Below are positions 8,951-19,000 of a DNA stretch of 64,000 nt, piece by piece. The translations under genes were made by a program, and so were the position numbers. This stretch comes from CAZFLY01 sp964519995. GTDB lineage: Bacteria > Planctomycetota > Phycisphaerae > Sedimentisphaerales > Anaerobacaceae. Within the stretch, counting starts at the first letter, position 1; each line of letters opens with the position of its first letter. The notes below the pieces were generated by a model, which ran no database searches, was not told the DNA's origin, and saw only the letters and a program-made list of their open reading frames with translations. The stretch is from contig CAZFLY010000003.1 in NCBI GenBank assembly GCA_964519995.1, positions 13,968 to 77,967 of the forward strand, in the 5' to 3' direction.

Positions 8951-9720
8951 AAAAGCCGACTCGGCCAAAAGATGGTAAGTCATCCAAGGTCCCAGCATAT
9001 ATCGTTACCTTCTCCGACATGGTGACCTTGTTGCTGACATTTTTCGTCATGCTGCTCAGTCTTGCAGAAGTGCAGGACCCGGAACTGTTCAATAAAGGCC
9101 GGGACTCCTTCTGGCAATCAATCAGATATTGTGGACTCGGACCTCTTCTCGGAAGAAGGGTAAAAGTCAATCTGGGCAATCAAAAAGTCAAATATCCAAT
9201 AAGCGATCCCAACAACGTATCCGAAAGCAGAGGCATAGATGAAAAGCAACAGACAATTCGGCAAACATTCAAGAGACTCAGACGCTCAATGGCTACAATA
9301 CCCTCACAGCTAACCGCAGAAACGGTTAACTTCACGGTAACGAACATTCAGTTTGCGCCTGGCCAGGCAATCTTGAATCAACCAGCAAAGAGCTTTCTGA
9401 CCGAATTCTGTCTGGATCTGCAACAAAACCTCGATCGCGAGACCACTATGCTCTATGTAGTTGGTCTGGCTAATGATGAAACAATGGAAAAACAACAGTG
9501 GATAATCTCAGCCCGACGAGCTCAGGCAGTAGCTGATTTTATCCAACAAACTTTATCTACACCCTCAAACCGGCAAGTAACATACGGCGAGACAAGCGAG
9601 CAGTCGAAATGGCGTATCTTCTGGTGGGGGGCAGGACCACGAGGGAATTGGGCAGGAAAGGACAGCAGTATATCAGGACAATCCGAAATATTGATCGCGA
9701 TTCTCAAAAGAAGTCCCTGA
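8947..9720 (+). CDS. Stator protein MotB, second divergent copy
   Basis: A 257-residue MotB paralogue starting at a TTG that overlaps the stop of the first motB (TTGA). The transmembrane segment keeps the ion-binding aspartate (FSDMVTLLLTFFVMLLS). The OmpA-like domain is again modified: GLANDE replaces GHTD, and the arginine motif near the C-terminus is absent (SEILIAILKR). One motA followed by two motB genes suggests a mixed MotA-MotB-MotB stator or alternative stators sharing MotA. Alternatively, the second copy could be a regulatory or degenerating paralogue. Confidence 0.85.
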   Translation: MKKPTRPKDGKSSKVPAYIVTFSDMVTLLLTFFVMLLSLAEVQDPELFNKGRDSFWQSIRYCGLGPLLGRRVKVNLGNQKVKYPISDPNNVSESRGIDEKQQTIRQTFKRLRRSMATIPSQLTAETVNFTVTNIQFAPGQAILNQPAKSFLTEFCLDLQQNLDRETTMLYVVGLANDETMEKQQWIISARRAQAVADFIQQTLSTPSNRQVTYGETSEQSKWRIFWWGAGPRGNWAGKDSSISGQSEILIAILKRSP

Positions 9721-9810
9721 TTTGTGCGCCTGTCAAGTTTTTCGACATCCTGTGGGCCCCTTAACCCCAAAAATCCTGAATAATAAGGCATAGAATGCTT
9801 CTCAGCACTT

Positions 9811-9827
9811 CGGCACGCTTTTTGCAC
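9811..9827 (+). promoter_or_regulatory. Sigma-54 promoter of the fliO export-gate operon
   Basis: CGGCACG-CTTT-TTGCA fits the sigma-54 consensus with GG at 9812-9813 and GC at 9824-9825, ten bases apart. It lies in the 177-base gap after the second motB and about 70 bases before the fliO ATG, so it probably drives fliO-fliP-fliQ-fliR-flhB. Confidence 0.75.
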
Positions 9828-9897
9828 AGATACCTATGGATGGCTCCATCGCGCGACGATGTAGGGCTAATGTATATGCTTGGGCGGCTCGGGTCTA

Positions 9898-10371
9898 ATG
9901 AATCGAGACAGAAAAAAAATCGCTGTCATTTTAATAGCAATCGTTTTAGCAAGCGGCAAGTACATGATGCTCTCAGCCCAGACAATAACAGAGTCAGAGA
10001 CCCCACAATCTGGAGCTGATTCAGTTCTCACTAACGACCCAAATTTCGCCATACAAACAGTCAATAGCCCCCCCAACCGAGAATTATTCATAAAACTAAC
10101 GCTCTCAGTCCTGCTCATTATTGCTCTTGGTATCGCGGCAATATACCTCTCAAAAAGGCTACTGCCAAAAATTACAAATCTGTCCGGCAAAGAGATTCGC
10201 GTCCTCGAAACAACTTACCTCGGCCCGCGTAAAGCTGTACACCTAATTGAAATAGACAGTCAAAGACTGCTCATAGGCAGTACAAACGAAAGCATCACAA
10301 CGCTGGCTCACATCACAAACACGGTGACCGAGTTCCCAATGCACGAGTCCAATGAGAATATGCAGGTGTAA
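9898..10371 (+). CDS. fliO: Flagellar export-gate assembly protein FliO
   Basis: A protein of about 157 residues with an N-terminal signal-like helix, a transmembrane helix near residues 65-88 (LLIIALGIAAIYLSKRLLP) and a C-terminal FliO domain (IRVLETTYLGPRKAVHLIEI, RLLIGSTNESITTL). FliO helps FliP assemble into the export gate. I use the ATG at 9898 rather than an upstream in-frame TTG at 9880. It is two bases before fliP. Confidence 0.88.
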   Translation: MNRDRKKIAVILIAIVLASGKYMMLSAQTITESETPQSGADSVLTNDPNFAIQTVNSPPNRELFIKLTLSVLLIIALGIAAIYLSKRLLPKITNLSGKEIRVLETTYLGPRKAVHLIEIDSQRLLIGSTNESITTLAHITNTVTEFPMHESNENMQV

Positions 10372-10373
10372 TT

Positions 10374-11219
10374 ATGCCTCCTAAACTCATTAAAATATCG
10401 TTTGTGTTCTTCCTTTTTTCCACATCTGTTGCCATATCGGGCACCCAGGCTGATAATATATTTACACAAGAAACCCTGGCAAAAAATGCTGTTCCTGCTT
10501 CGCCGGCAAATCAGCTCCCAAACAATGTTCCAAGCATCACTGATCTGATGACTATGATAGATAAGGCCACGAGCAAGGAAACTGATAACAAAGACTGGTC
10601 AACTCCAGTTAAGCTCGTAATAATTTTCACCGGTCTTGCCATTCTTCCCGGCCTTTTGGTTATGATGACGTCCTTTACACGCATCGTCATAGTACTGGCA
10701 TTTGTCCGTCGCGCCCTTACGACCCAAACAATACCACCAAACATAGCCATCACCGGCTTGGCGTTATTCCTTACGCTTTATACAATGGCTCCCACCTATG
10801 CAAAAATAAATACCGCCTCCATTCAGCCATATCTTGCCGACCAAATTGATTTTGCGACTGCAGGGGCAAAGGCAAGTCAGTATATGAAGGAATTTATGCT
10901 GCGCCAGAGCCGAAAAGCCGACCTGGCTCTGTTCGTACAAATGGCTAAAATCGAACCGCCCTCCAGTCCCATGGACATCGGGCTCCATATCGTTGTCCCG
11001 GCGTTTATCATAAGTGAATTTCGTACAGCATTTGAAATAGGCTGTATGCTGTTTATACCATTTCTTCTTGTGGATATGGTAATTGCCAGCGTTCTGCTCA
11101 GCGCAGGCATGATAATGCTACCCCCAATGATGATTTCGCTGCCTTTCAAGCTGATACTATTTATCCTTGTTGACGGTTGGCAACTGCTGGCAAAAAGTCT
11201 CAGTCTCGGCTTCAGGTAA
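10374..11219 (+). CDS. fliP: Flagellar export-gate protein FliP
   Basis: A 281-residue export-gate membrane protein with an N-terminal signal peptide and four core helices. Family hallmarks include FTRIVIVLAFVRRAL, PPNIAITGLALFLTLYTM, PAFIISEFRTAFEIG and the C-terminal IMLPPMMISLPFKLILFILVDGW region (quoted from two adjoining parts). FliP forms the core of the FliP5-FliQ4-FliR1 channel through which axial proteins pass. It is followed by fliQ after 52 bases. Confidence 0.97.
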   Translation: MPPKLIKISFVFFLFSTSVAISGTQADNIFTQETLAKNAVPASPANQLPNNVPSITDLMTMIDKATSKETDNKDWSTPVKLVIIFTGLAILPGLLVMMTSFTRIVIVLAFVRRALTTQTIPPNIAITGLALFLTLYTMAPTYAKINTASIQPYLADQIDFATAGAKASQYMKEFMLRQSRKADLALFVQMAKIEPPSSPMDIGLHIVVPAFIISEFRTAFEIGCMLFIPFLLVDMVIASVLLSAGMIMLPPMMISLPFKLILFILVDGWQLLAKSLSLGFR

Positions 11220-11271
11220 ATATAAAAAGAGTACATCATAAACCGCTAATCATTCAATGGGAGCCTGTCAA

Positions 11272-11541
11272 ATGGATAGTAGTTTCGCCCTTTATCTCGG
11301 TCGACACACGCTGGAGACAGCTCTGCTTTTGGCTGCACCGATACTCATTACCTGCATGGTAGTTGGAATCACCGTAACATTGTTTCAGGCGGTCACTTCG
11401 ATACGTGATATGACCTTGACGATCATTCCCAAACTGCTTGCGGTTGGAACCGTCATACTACTTTTTGGCGGCTGGATGCTCCAGATTGCCTTGCGGTTTG
11501 CTAACGAAGTCTTCGCCCACATCCAAAACATCGGACACTAA
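11272..11541 (+). CDS. fliQ: Flagellar export-gate protein FliQ
   Basis: An 89-residue, two-helix membrane protein that exactly matches the usual FliQ length when started at the ATG at 11272. GGGAG lies about nine bases upstream and supports this start over an ATG 15 bases earlier. The conserved FQAVTSIRDMTLTIIPKLLA segment is present. FliQ packs around FliP in the export gate. It lies 12 bases before fliR. Confidence 0.95.
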   Translation: MDSSFALYLGRHTLETALLLAAPILITCMVVGITVTLFQAVTSIRDMTLTIIPKLLAVGTVILLFGGWMLQIALRFANEVFAHIQNIGH

Positions 11542-11553
11542 CTCAGACAAAAT

Positions 11554-12297
11554 ATGACTGGAAAACTTCTTGGTTTTATAATGGTCCTCACCAGGCTCTC
11601 GGCGTTTATTATGCCGCTGCCCGTCTTTGGTTGGCAAGCCATTCCAGTTAGAATCAAAGTGGCAGTCACTGTACTGTTAGCTGTTTTCTTTTCAGCAATA
11701 ATGCCGGTTCACACCGATCCTAAACAAGTCACAATGCTATACGCAATTCTACTAATGGCCAACGAGGCAACCTACGGCTTAGCGCTTGGCTTGATTGTAA
11801 TTACTGTCTTTTCGGTAGTTAAATTAAGTGGTCGTATCGTGGAACGCCAGATGGGCCTGGTTATGGCCCAGGTCATTGACCCTCTCAGCGGTGAAACAGC
11901 TCGACCCCTAAGTAGTCTTCTCGAGATGATATTCATAATCCTGTTTTTAAGCGCAGACGGTCACCATCTTTTCATGCTAATAATCTCACGAAGCTACGAA
12001 GTGTTTCCGGCCGGCACCAGCCCCACAATACCAGTACTGGCTAACGGCGTAATTAATGCTGGTTCTGTAATGTTCGTAGCTGCCCTGAGATTAGCCGCAC
12101 CGATGATGGGTGCGTTCTTGTTGCTGATGGTCGTGCTGGCTATCCTGGCACGCATTGTTCCGGAAATAAACATTCTCTTTATCAGTCTGCCATTGCGCGT
12201 AGGATTAGGACTGTTTATGATGGCGATATTTCTGCCGTTTATTAACGGATTTGTATCAGAATTTGCCGAGTTGATGGGAAAACTGCTGCCACTATAG
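11554..12297 (+). CDS. fliR: Flagellar export-gate protein FliR
   Basis: A 247-residue membrane protein with about six hydrophobic segments, close to the usual 255-260 residues. It carries FliR features such as RLSAFIMPLPVFGWQAIPVR near the N-terminus and GLVMAQVIDPLSGETARPL in the middle. FliR completes the export gate and interacts with FlhB, the next gene. A 96-base gap holding a strong hairpin separates it from flhB. Confidence 0.95.
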   Translation: MTGKLLGFIMVLTRLSAFIMPLPVFGWQAIPVRIKVAVTVLLAVFFSAIMPVHTDPKQVTMLYAILLMANEATYGLALGLIVITVFSVVKLSGRIVERQMGLVMAQVIDPLSGETARPLSSLLEMIFIILFLSADGHHLFMLIISRSYEVFPAGTSPTIPVLANGVINAGSVMFVAALRLAAPMMGAFLLLMVVLAILARIVPEINILFISLPLRVGLGLFMMAIFLPFINGFVSEFAELMGKLLPL

Positions 12298-12348
12298 AGA
12301 TTGAATTCCGAATCTCTCATAAGGTAACCGAAAGCCCGGCAATCATGT

Positions 12349-12382
12349 CTCGTCTCGGCGAAGCGCCGAGACGTAGCCGGAT
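12349..12382. repeat. Palindromic repeat, copy 1 (fliR-flhB gap)
   Basis: CGTCTCGGCG at 12351-12360 pairs perfectly with CGCCGAGACG at 12364-12373 across an AAG loop, followed by TAGCCGGAT. A second copy, inverted and differing at one of 34 positions, lies just after flhB at 13474-13507, and a divergent third copy lies at 30867-30897. It resembles a REP/BIME-type extragenic palindrome. It has no T-run, so it is not a standard terminator. Confidence 0.75.
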
Positions 12383-12393
12383 AGGTACTCACA

Positions 12394-13467
12394 ATGCCCG
12401 ATAAGCCAGCTGCTGAAAGAACCGAACAACCGACACCAAGAAGGCTTCAAAAGGCCAAGGAAAAGGGCCAAGTGCCTAGCAGCCAAGAATTAGCTTCGGT
12501 TCTGATACTAACGACGATGGTCATAACGCTGGGTTTGTTGGCACCGAGCATTTTGCGTTGGTTCATTGCCAGAACTAAGGATGGGTTATCAGGCCAGACT
12601 TCTATGTTTTCCAGTAGCAACATCTTCATGCAATATGTCGGCGAAAAAATAGTCGATTCGATCCTAATTGTCAGTCCCATCTTTGCCTCGCTATTCGCAG
12701 CCTCGGCTCTCGCCTATATTGTAGTCGGCGGCTTGAATTTCTCACCGCAGGCCATACAACTGAAATGGAGCACAATAAATCCAGTAACAGGGCTACAAAG
12801 GTTGATAAACGCACGGTCGCTCGTACACTTAATCACCTCCATAGCGAAACTGTTTCTCGTCGCGATCATCGTCTGGTTGTACATCAACAGCAAGCTCGAT
12901 ACATTCGCCACACTTCGGTGGGCCTGGTCCGCCCAGATCATCGCTGCCATTGCAAGGATAATATTTGGCCTGTGTGTTCGTGTTGCCATTGCGTTGCTGG
13001 CTATCGGAATTGCCGATGCCCTCTATCAAAAATGGAAGCACCTCCAGGACCTGAAAATGACACGACAGGAAGTAAAACAGGAACGCAAGGATACAGAGGG
13101 TTCACCGGAAGTAAAGGCCCGGATTCGCAGAATCCAGCTCCAGATGTCAATGAAACGTCTGATGCAAGAGGTGCCCAAGGCAAGCGTGATTCTTCTGAAT
13201 CCAACACACGTTGCCGTGGCTCTGCGCTATGAGGCCAAGACAATGGAAGCTCCTGTCCTGGTGGCAAAAGGTGCCGATTATATGGCAGAGAAAATCATCA
13301 AAATCGGCCGGTCCTATGGTGTACCAATCGTAAGAAGACCAGAGCTGGCAAGAACCATCTACTCGAGCGTTCAACCGGGCCAGGTCATACCACAGGAACT
13401 GTACGTTGCTATAGCAGAAGTGTTGGCTATGATTTACCGTCTACGACAGAAAAAGGCGAGAATATAA
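12394..13467 (+). CDS. flhB: Flagellar export-gate switch protein FlhB
   Basis: A 357-residue protein with the N-terminal signature ERTEQPTPRRLQKAKEKGQV, four transmembrane helices and the cytoplasmic autocleavage motif NPTH at residues 269-272. Cleavage between N and P switches export specificity from rod/hook to filament proteins in known systems. Some relatives carry a C-terminal tail that this protein lacks. It is the last gene of the plus-strand operon and converges with fliD. Confidence 0.97.
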   Translation: MPDKPAAERTEQPTPRRLQKAKEKGQVPSSQELASVLILTTMVITLGLLAPSILRWFIARTKDGLSGQTSMFSSSNIFMQYVGEKIVDSILIVSPIFASLFAASALAYIVVGGLNFSPQAIQLKWSTINPVTGLQRLINARSLVHLITSIAKLFLVAIIVWLYINSKLDTFATLRWAWSAQIIAAIARIIFGLCVRVAIALLAIGIADALYQKWKHLQDLKMTRQEVKQERKDTEGSPEVKARIRRIQLQMSMKRLMQEVPKASVILLNPTHVAVALRYEAKTMEAPVLVAKGADYMAEKIIKIGRSYGVPIVRRPELARTIYSSVQPGQVIPQELYVAIAEVLAMIYRLRQKKARI

Positions 13468-13473
13468 TTACTG

Positions 13474-13507
13474 ATCCGGCTACGACTCGGCGCTTCGCCG
13501 AGACGAG
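13474..13507. repeat. Palindromic repeat, copy 2 (inverted, flhB-fliD gap)
   Basis: CGACTCGGCG at 13483-13492 pairs with CGCCGAGACG at 13496-13505 (one mismatch) across CTT, preceded by ATCCGGCTA. The reverse complement matches the copy at 12349-12382 at 33 of 34 positions, so flhB is bracketed by inverted copies. It lies between the converging ends of flhB and fliD and could limit read-through from either side, although no T-run follows the stem. Confidence 0.75.
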
Positions 13508-13563
13508 AACGAAACAAACAAAGCTCCGCATAGCTTAAGCCAGTCAAGTTACACCTGTCAAAA

Positions 13564-15939
13564 CTATGCCATACCAAAACCCAGAGCGGCCATCTGGCTT
13601 TGCAGTAGCGCTAATGTCTTCTCAAGTTTGGCAAAACGGGCTATTAATCTCTGCTCCTTCCTCGTAAGGCGGTACTCCTCAAGCTCTATTTTATCTTGTA
13701 GTCCGCTTATAGTGTCTTTAACGTGTTCCTGATTGATCTTTAGTGAGCCGGTGGTTATTTTGAGTACCCTGTCCAGAGTATCTTCGATTGCACCTGCAAA
13801 ACCTTGCTTGACTCTGACCTTGGCCGTGAAGGTCCCATTCTGACTCAGGTCAACACTGATTTGAAGATTATTCTCTGGATACACCGGATAACCATTGTCG
13901 TCAAAGGAGCTATTGCCTGTAACAATATTGCCATTGTAATTCGCATCACGATAGGTAGATTCACTCGCGAGCTTTATCCTGGCGCTCGTGATCTCCCCGC
14001 CGCCTACCACAACCTCGACATCGTATGTGCCCGCGGTAGTGTAGTTGCTACTGGCACCGTAAAACTTGATTGTGTTGCTGTCGGAGCTGCCTGTTTTGTC
14101 AGCACCAATCAAAGCAAGAACGCCCATATAATCTTCGGCTATAGCCTCATCGAATACGCTCGTATCCAAACTCAATTTACCATTTCTATCAAGTTCAAGA
14201 CCGATTTGGCCCGCCAACAAGTATGTATCAATATCCTCAACAAATCCGCTTGTCTTTGCGTAAAGATGCGTGCTGAGCAGTGACCGTATGGATGAGACAG
14301 TAAAATCCCCCATTAGAACACCAGCAGTTTTGAGAGCTTCGTTATAGCCCGTCTTTTCCTGTATATAAGTTATCGCACTATTATAGGCTTCAACCATGGA
14401 GTTCAACTTGGTTTTGACAGATTCAATGTCTCTGGTCAAAGTCAACTGTTCCCCACTGGAAGCCGTTGTGTCGTGCAGATGCAGCGTCACACCATGAATT
14501 ACATCATCAAACGTATTGGAACTTCTGCTAATCCAACCATAGTTTTCGCCTTTCGTCTGTTCCTCAAACACGTAATTTGAAGGATCACTGGGATCCAGAT
14601 TGCTTGAATCAATCGAAATCATGTTAACATCACCCGCAGTATCGAGGAATGTAAATATCATGGGACCACTTCGATCTAACCTTTCGCCAGTCACCTTTAT
14701 ATCGCCAGGATTTACGTTCGGCAGCGCTTCAAGTGCATCTTCAATCTCCCAGGTACGAGCATCGTAGTCAATCGGTTCCGTTGTTTGTCCATCGTAAGTT
14801 AAGGTAAATGTACCCGAATCCGCCCGGTCCGTTTTAGATAGAACTTGCACCTCGGCAATTCCTGCTTGTGGAATGGGGTACCCATCCACTCTTATTTTGC
14901 TGTCCTGAGCCGATTGTGTTTCGGTAAAATCTGCTGGTTCAAAACCTGTAAGGGTCCCTGCTGTGCCACCTTCTGTTACCGTCCAATCCTCGGGATCGGC
15001 AGGCAGAGTCAGCGCTGCATCACCGGCCGGGTCTTTTACGAACTCTAAGCTAATCGAGATATCACTTGCACCGCAGGTATCATCAGTAAAAACTATCTTA
15101 CCGTTAACAAAAGTTGCCTTTGCGATTCCATCAAAAGCATCGTTAATTTCGCTGATGAGATGTGTAATTTTTGTATTGCTTGTTACAGCCAGTTCCACCT
15201 CCCCTATGGGATTACCGGCTTTGTCAGTACCATTGATCGTAATCTTATCGGTGGTACCAAGCGTTCCACTAAACTGGTCAAGCTCCGTGATCTTGGTACT
15301 CAGTGTCGCATTGTCACTACCGACAGTAAAGGCCGACTTAGCCTGCCATACTTCAGTATTGCTCGAATTGACGGAGATTTCATAATCAGATCCGGCATCA
15401 TTACCGTTTAGCACCAAATGATAGGCGTCGTTATAGTGTAACAATGTCGCTGTAACGCCAGGATTGTTCGCATCGTTATTGATCAAGCCCGCCAGGTCCT
15501 CAAGCGTCGTTGTCGCAGTAGTCGTTATGCTGGTCTCCTCATGGTTATATGAATATATAAACGTGCCTGCTTCGACATAATCTTCCGGATATTCAAGACC
15601 GCTCGTGTGAACCCAACGCTCCGCTGTGGCAAGCTGACCTATAACGACCGTGTGATTTCCTTCAAAAGCGTTATAAGATGCCTCAGCGGTCAGAATGTCT
15701 GGATCACTTGAGGCGATAGTAAAAGCCCGAAGCCCACTCGCATCAGACAACACCTGAGCGGTACTGCGTAAAGAGTTGAGCTTGCCCTCCAATGTGCTCA
15801 GGGCCTCTTTTCGCTCATCCCAAAGGCTCATACGTTCCTCGTACCTATTCAGTGTACGACGCTCAACTGCCATGAGCTGGCTGATGAGCTGAGTCGTATC
15901 AATACCCGTAAAAAGCCCAGGAAGCTGTATGGTTGACAT
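13564..15939 (-). CDS. fliD: Flagellar filament cap protein FliD
   Basis: A 791-residue hook-associated protein 2. The N-terminus has FTGIDTTQLISQLMAVERR followed by a coiled coil, and the C-terminus has the matching coiled coil (KLEKTLALLQSQMAALG). These two coils form the D0/D1 leg, and the long middle is beta-rich and threonine/serine-rich. It is longer than typical FliD (about 450-680), with extra surface domains that could be glycosylation targets. AAAGG lies nine bases before the ATG. It is the last gene of the glycan island transcription unit. Confidence 0.95.
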   Translation of the reverse strand: MSTIQLPGLFTGIDTTQLISQLMAVERRTLNRYEERMSLWDERKEALSTLEGKLNSLRSTAQVLSDASGLRAFTIASSDPDILTAEASYNAFEGNHTVVIGQLATAERWVHTSGLEYPEDYVEAGTFIYSYNHEETSITTTATTTLEDLAGLINNDANNPGVTATLLHYNDAYHLVLNGNDAGSDYEISVNSSNTEVWQAKSAFTVGSDNATLSTKITELDQFSGTLGTTDKITINGTDKAGNPIGEVELAVTSNTKITHLISEINDAFDGIAKATFVNGKIVFTDDTCGASDISISLEFVKDPAGDAALTLPADPEDWTVTEGGTAGTLTGFEPADFTETQSAQDSKIRVDGYPIPQAGIAEVQVLSKTDRADSGTFTLTYDGQTTEPIDYDARTWEIEDALEALPNVNPGDIKVTGERLDRSGPMIFTFLDTAGDVNMISIDSSNLDPSDPSNYVFEEQTKGENYGWISRSSNTFDDVIHGVTLHLHDTTASSGEQLTLTRDIESVKTKLNSMVEAYNSAITYIQEKTGYNEALKTAGVLMGDFTVSSIRSLLSTHLYAKTSGFVEDIDTYLLAGQIGLELDRNGKLSLDTSVFDEAIAEDYMGVLALIGADKTGSSDSNTIKFYGASSNYTTAGTYDVEVVVGGGEITSARIKLASESTYRDANYNGNIVTGNSSFDDNGYPVYPENNLQISVDLSQNGTFTAKVRVKQGFAGAIEDTLDRVLKITTGSLKINQEHVKDTISGLQDKIELEEYRLTRKEQRLIARFAKLEKTLALLQSQMAALGFGMA

Positions 15940-16019
15940 CTTTTATACCTTTCAGAAATCTGCACCCTCTTTTTACAGAATCCGATTACCGGCTGTGCAA
16001 ACACACTAACTCACATTAT

Positions 16020-16045
16020 TTATCGTCTATAACTACCTGTCTCTA
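16020..16045 (-). promoter_or_regulatory. Weak FliA (sigma-28)-like promoter before fliD
   Basis: On the minus strand TAGA is followed after 14 bases by GACGATAA. The flagellar sigma consensus is TAAA-N15-GCCGATAA, so this is one base short in spacing and two bases off. It overlaps the end of the glycosyltransferase gene and lies about 80 bases before fliD. fliD is a FliA target in many bacteria, which makes the site worth noting despite the weak match. Confidence 0.25.
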
Positions 16046-19000
16046 AACATAGTTGCACAATTTTTTTGCAGCCTCAGGACGTTCTGACGAGCACTCTGCA
16101 AGGCTGCCTTCAGCATTGACCATGAGAAGCTCGCAAAGATTAGCTCTTTCGGCACACCAATTCTGGACATCTTTCGTCAATTTTTTCTCGAAGTAATCAG
16201 AAATAAATTCCCTCGCACCTGAACTGTTCTGGTTTTGTATTTCCATGTTAAGGTACCTCAGGCTCTGCTTTTTCAGATCGAGCGCAAAAAAGGCGATTGC
16301 TCTCAACAAATAATAATTTTTGAATCTCCTTGCTATATCAGGCACCATTGCTTCAATTCCGTTGAGCACATCAATGCAGGTCACATAGTGAGTCTTATTG
16401 AATAACCATACTGCATTCCTCAGTAAATCCCACACGACATCCTCGCCCAATGGCTCGCTCTCCCAGCGCGCAAAATGGTCTCTGAATCTCTCAAGGAAAT
16501 CCGAACAAATACAATTTCTCAACTCTGTTTTTATGTCCGTATCTGGAAAATCCCGGAGTCTTTGTCTTATTTTTTTCAGCTTGCCCTGCCAGTATTGACG
16601 AAACCGAGCCCTCCTGTTGCGAGAATCAAAACAAGATAATACCTGTGTTTGCCCTTTTGCATGTACCCTTTTCAACGTAAGGTACTCCGGAATATTCTTG
16701 AATCTTACATTCGGATCATGCTTTGCGTATTCGCCGACCTTGGCAAACCAGAAGGTATCCGATGCAAATAGGTTCTCGTCATAAAATCCTATTTCATCAA
16801 ACACTGCCTTGCGAATAATTGCTGAGCTATGGCTCATTCCATGTTTCCATGACAAGAATTCTGTAAGGATCTCGTCGTGGCCGATCGGCAACCAATGACA
16901 GTCCGTATATTGAAGACCCTTGAACTCATCAATGAAACGCCGATAATAAGAACCAACAACCATCAATCTTTCATCAGCTACTATCTCTTTATAAAACGTT
17001 TCAAGCTTTGATGGGCTCATAATATCATCCGCATCGTGTATAACAATAAAATCAGAACAGGCTTGCGTAATAGCGTAGTTCCTTCTCACGTATGGCCCTT
17101 CATTACAATCGAAATAGTAAGTCCTAACTCTTCCATCCAGCCGGCTGTATTCCTCCATTATGCTTCTGGTACCGTCTGTACTACCATCATCCAGCAAGAT
17201 TAGCTCCCACTGCTGGAAAGTCTGGCTTTTTATGCTTTCGAGGCATTCCCGTAAGAAGTTCTCCGAATTATAGCAGGACGTAATTATGGAAACTTTCGGC
17301 TTGGTGTCACGTTGTAAAGGGATAGTATGTTCCGACGACACCGATACTGAGACAGAACCGGTAGTCCCTTTAGCTTGGCTCGCCATTGTATCGATCGGCT
17401 GCAGAAGTGAATATATTTGCTGACTTACTGACCTGATGCTGAATTTTTCAGCAATCATATCTTTGGCTTTTGTGCTAAATCGGCTCCACAGGGAGTCCTC
17501 GTCTAAAAGACGTAAACACTTGTGAGCAAAATCACCAGGATTGTCAGCAATGAAGCAGTGTTGACCATCAACAAGATCGAATCCCTCAGCTCCAATGGTC
17601 GTTGTGACAAATGGCGTTGCCGCTGCGGCGGCAACGCCGAGCTTACCCTTCATACCCGCACCATAGGTCATTGGACAGACAAACAATCTATATTCGCCAA
17701 TGGCCTGTTCGGCTTCTTTTACATAGCCTATTACCTTCACGTTCCGATTAGATTCAAACTTCTCTTTGTACGCTTCATTATTAAAGCCTAAAATATGGAA
17801 CTGCACATTGGGTTTCTTCTCAATTATTAATGGAAAAACCTCCCTAAGAAACCATAACACTGCATCAACATTATGACGGATATGAAACGATCCAATGAAA
17901 CAAATATTTTTTCTTTCATGCAGTGGCGGACTTTGTGCCAACACCATGTGAATATTCGGAATGACGCTCACATTACAGTTTGAGCCGATATTCCCAAGTA
18001 TATCGCTCTTCTCCACCTCAGTAACCGTCAATACTGCGTCAGCTATCGGGTAAAGTTGTTTTTCCAATTCAAGAAACTTTTTAGCCTTTTGAAGGTCTTG
18101 ATAATCGTGCAATACATTGAACTTTCGCTTGAACTTTTTGTAGTGGAAATCCATCGTGTCGATCATTACTTTCGTCTTTGGGCGATTTTGCTTCAGCCAT
18201 TTAGTTAACTGCAATGCGAAGTTTAGATAATCCACCGACCATATATTTGTTATCCAAACGCAATCCAACATATCAACTTCGTTCAAGTACAGGTAATCGC
18301 TAAAGCTGTTTATCGTTTGCTGAACTTTGATAAAGTTGACTGTGCAATCGAAAGCCGCTTTATACTTCTTGTCGTTCGCGTATAGTTGGAAGTATAAATG
18401 GTCAATCTTATGTCCCGCAGCCGCTAAAATCTTCAATATATGGTAAATCCTCAAGTTGGAACTGCCCACATCAAAACCAGGCGTGCAGATATTGACGAAG
18501 GTCATTCTAAGCGGTCTTGTCGCTATTGTTACAACCGGCTGATTCCAGTCGTTCTCTGTCCTGCCTGAAACTTCATCAGCAACCTGTGGCTCAGAGTCCG
18601 CCGTAGTGTCAGGAAATGACAAAGAACACAAGCTTTGCTGAGCATGAATCGGCTCTTTTAGTGGTCTTGCCGCTTCAACTGCCTCCATTTCCTCTACATA
18701 ACCCTTGAGCCAATACCCCAAAAAGCATTCATGATAGATGGTATAAAGCGATTTTAAATACCTTGCGATGTCAGGCCGGCCTGATTGTATCTGGTTATTC
18801 AGCAGCGGTTCAAACTTGATTACTTTGCTTGTCCATTCATCAAGGAACGGTTTGTATCGACTGCGGTACTCTTCAATCGCATTTTGTAGATGATATCGTG
18901 GTATAATAAGTTCAGGATGCGCACAGGCCATTCGATAAAGCGCCCGGCCTTGCCTATAACGCCGTCTGCAAAAACCCTCAAAATCAACCGGCACAAGCAC

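Noticed and set aside
12765..13232. 155-codon frame overlapping flhB on the same strand
   Set aside because: It lies out of frame inside flhB, is rich in arginine and histidine and shows no domain. flhB is certain.
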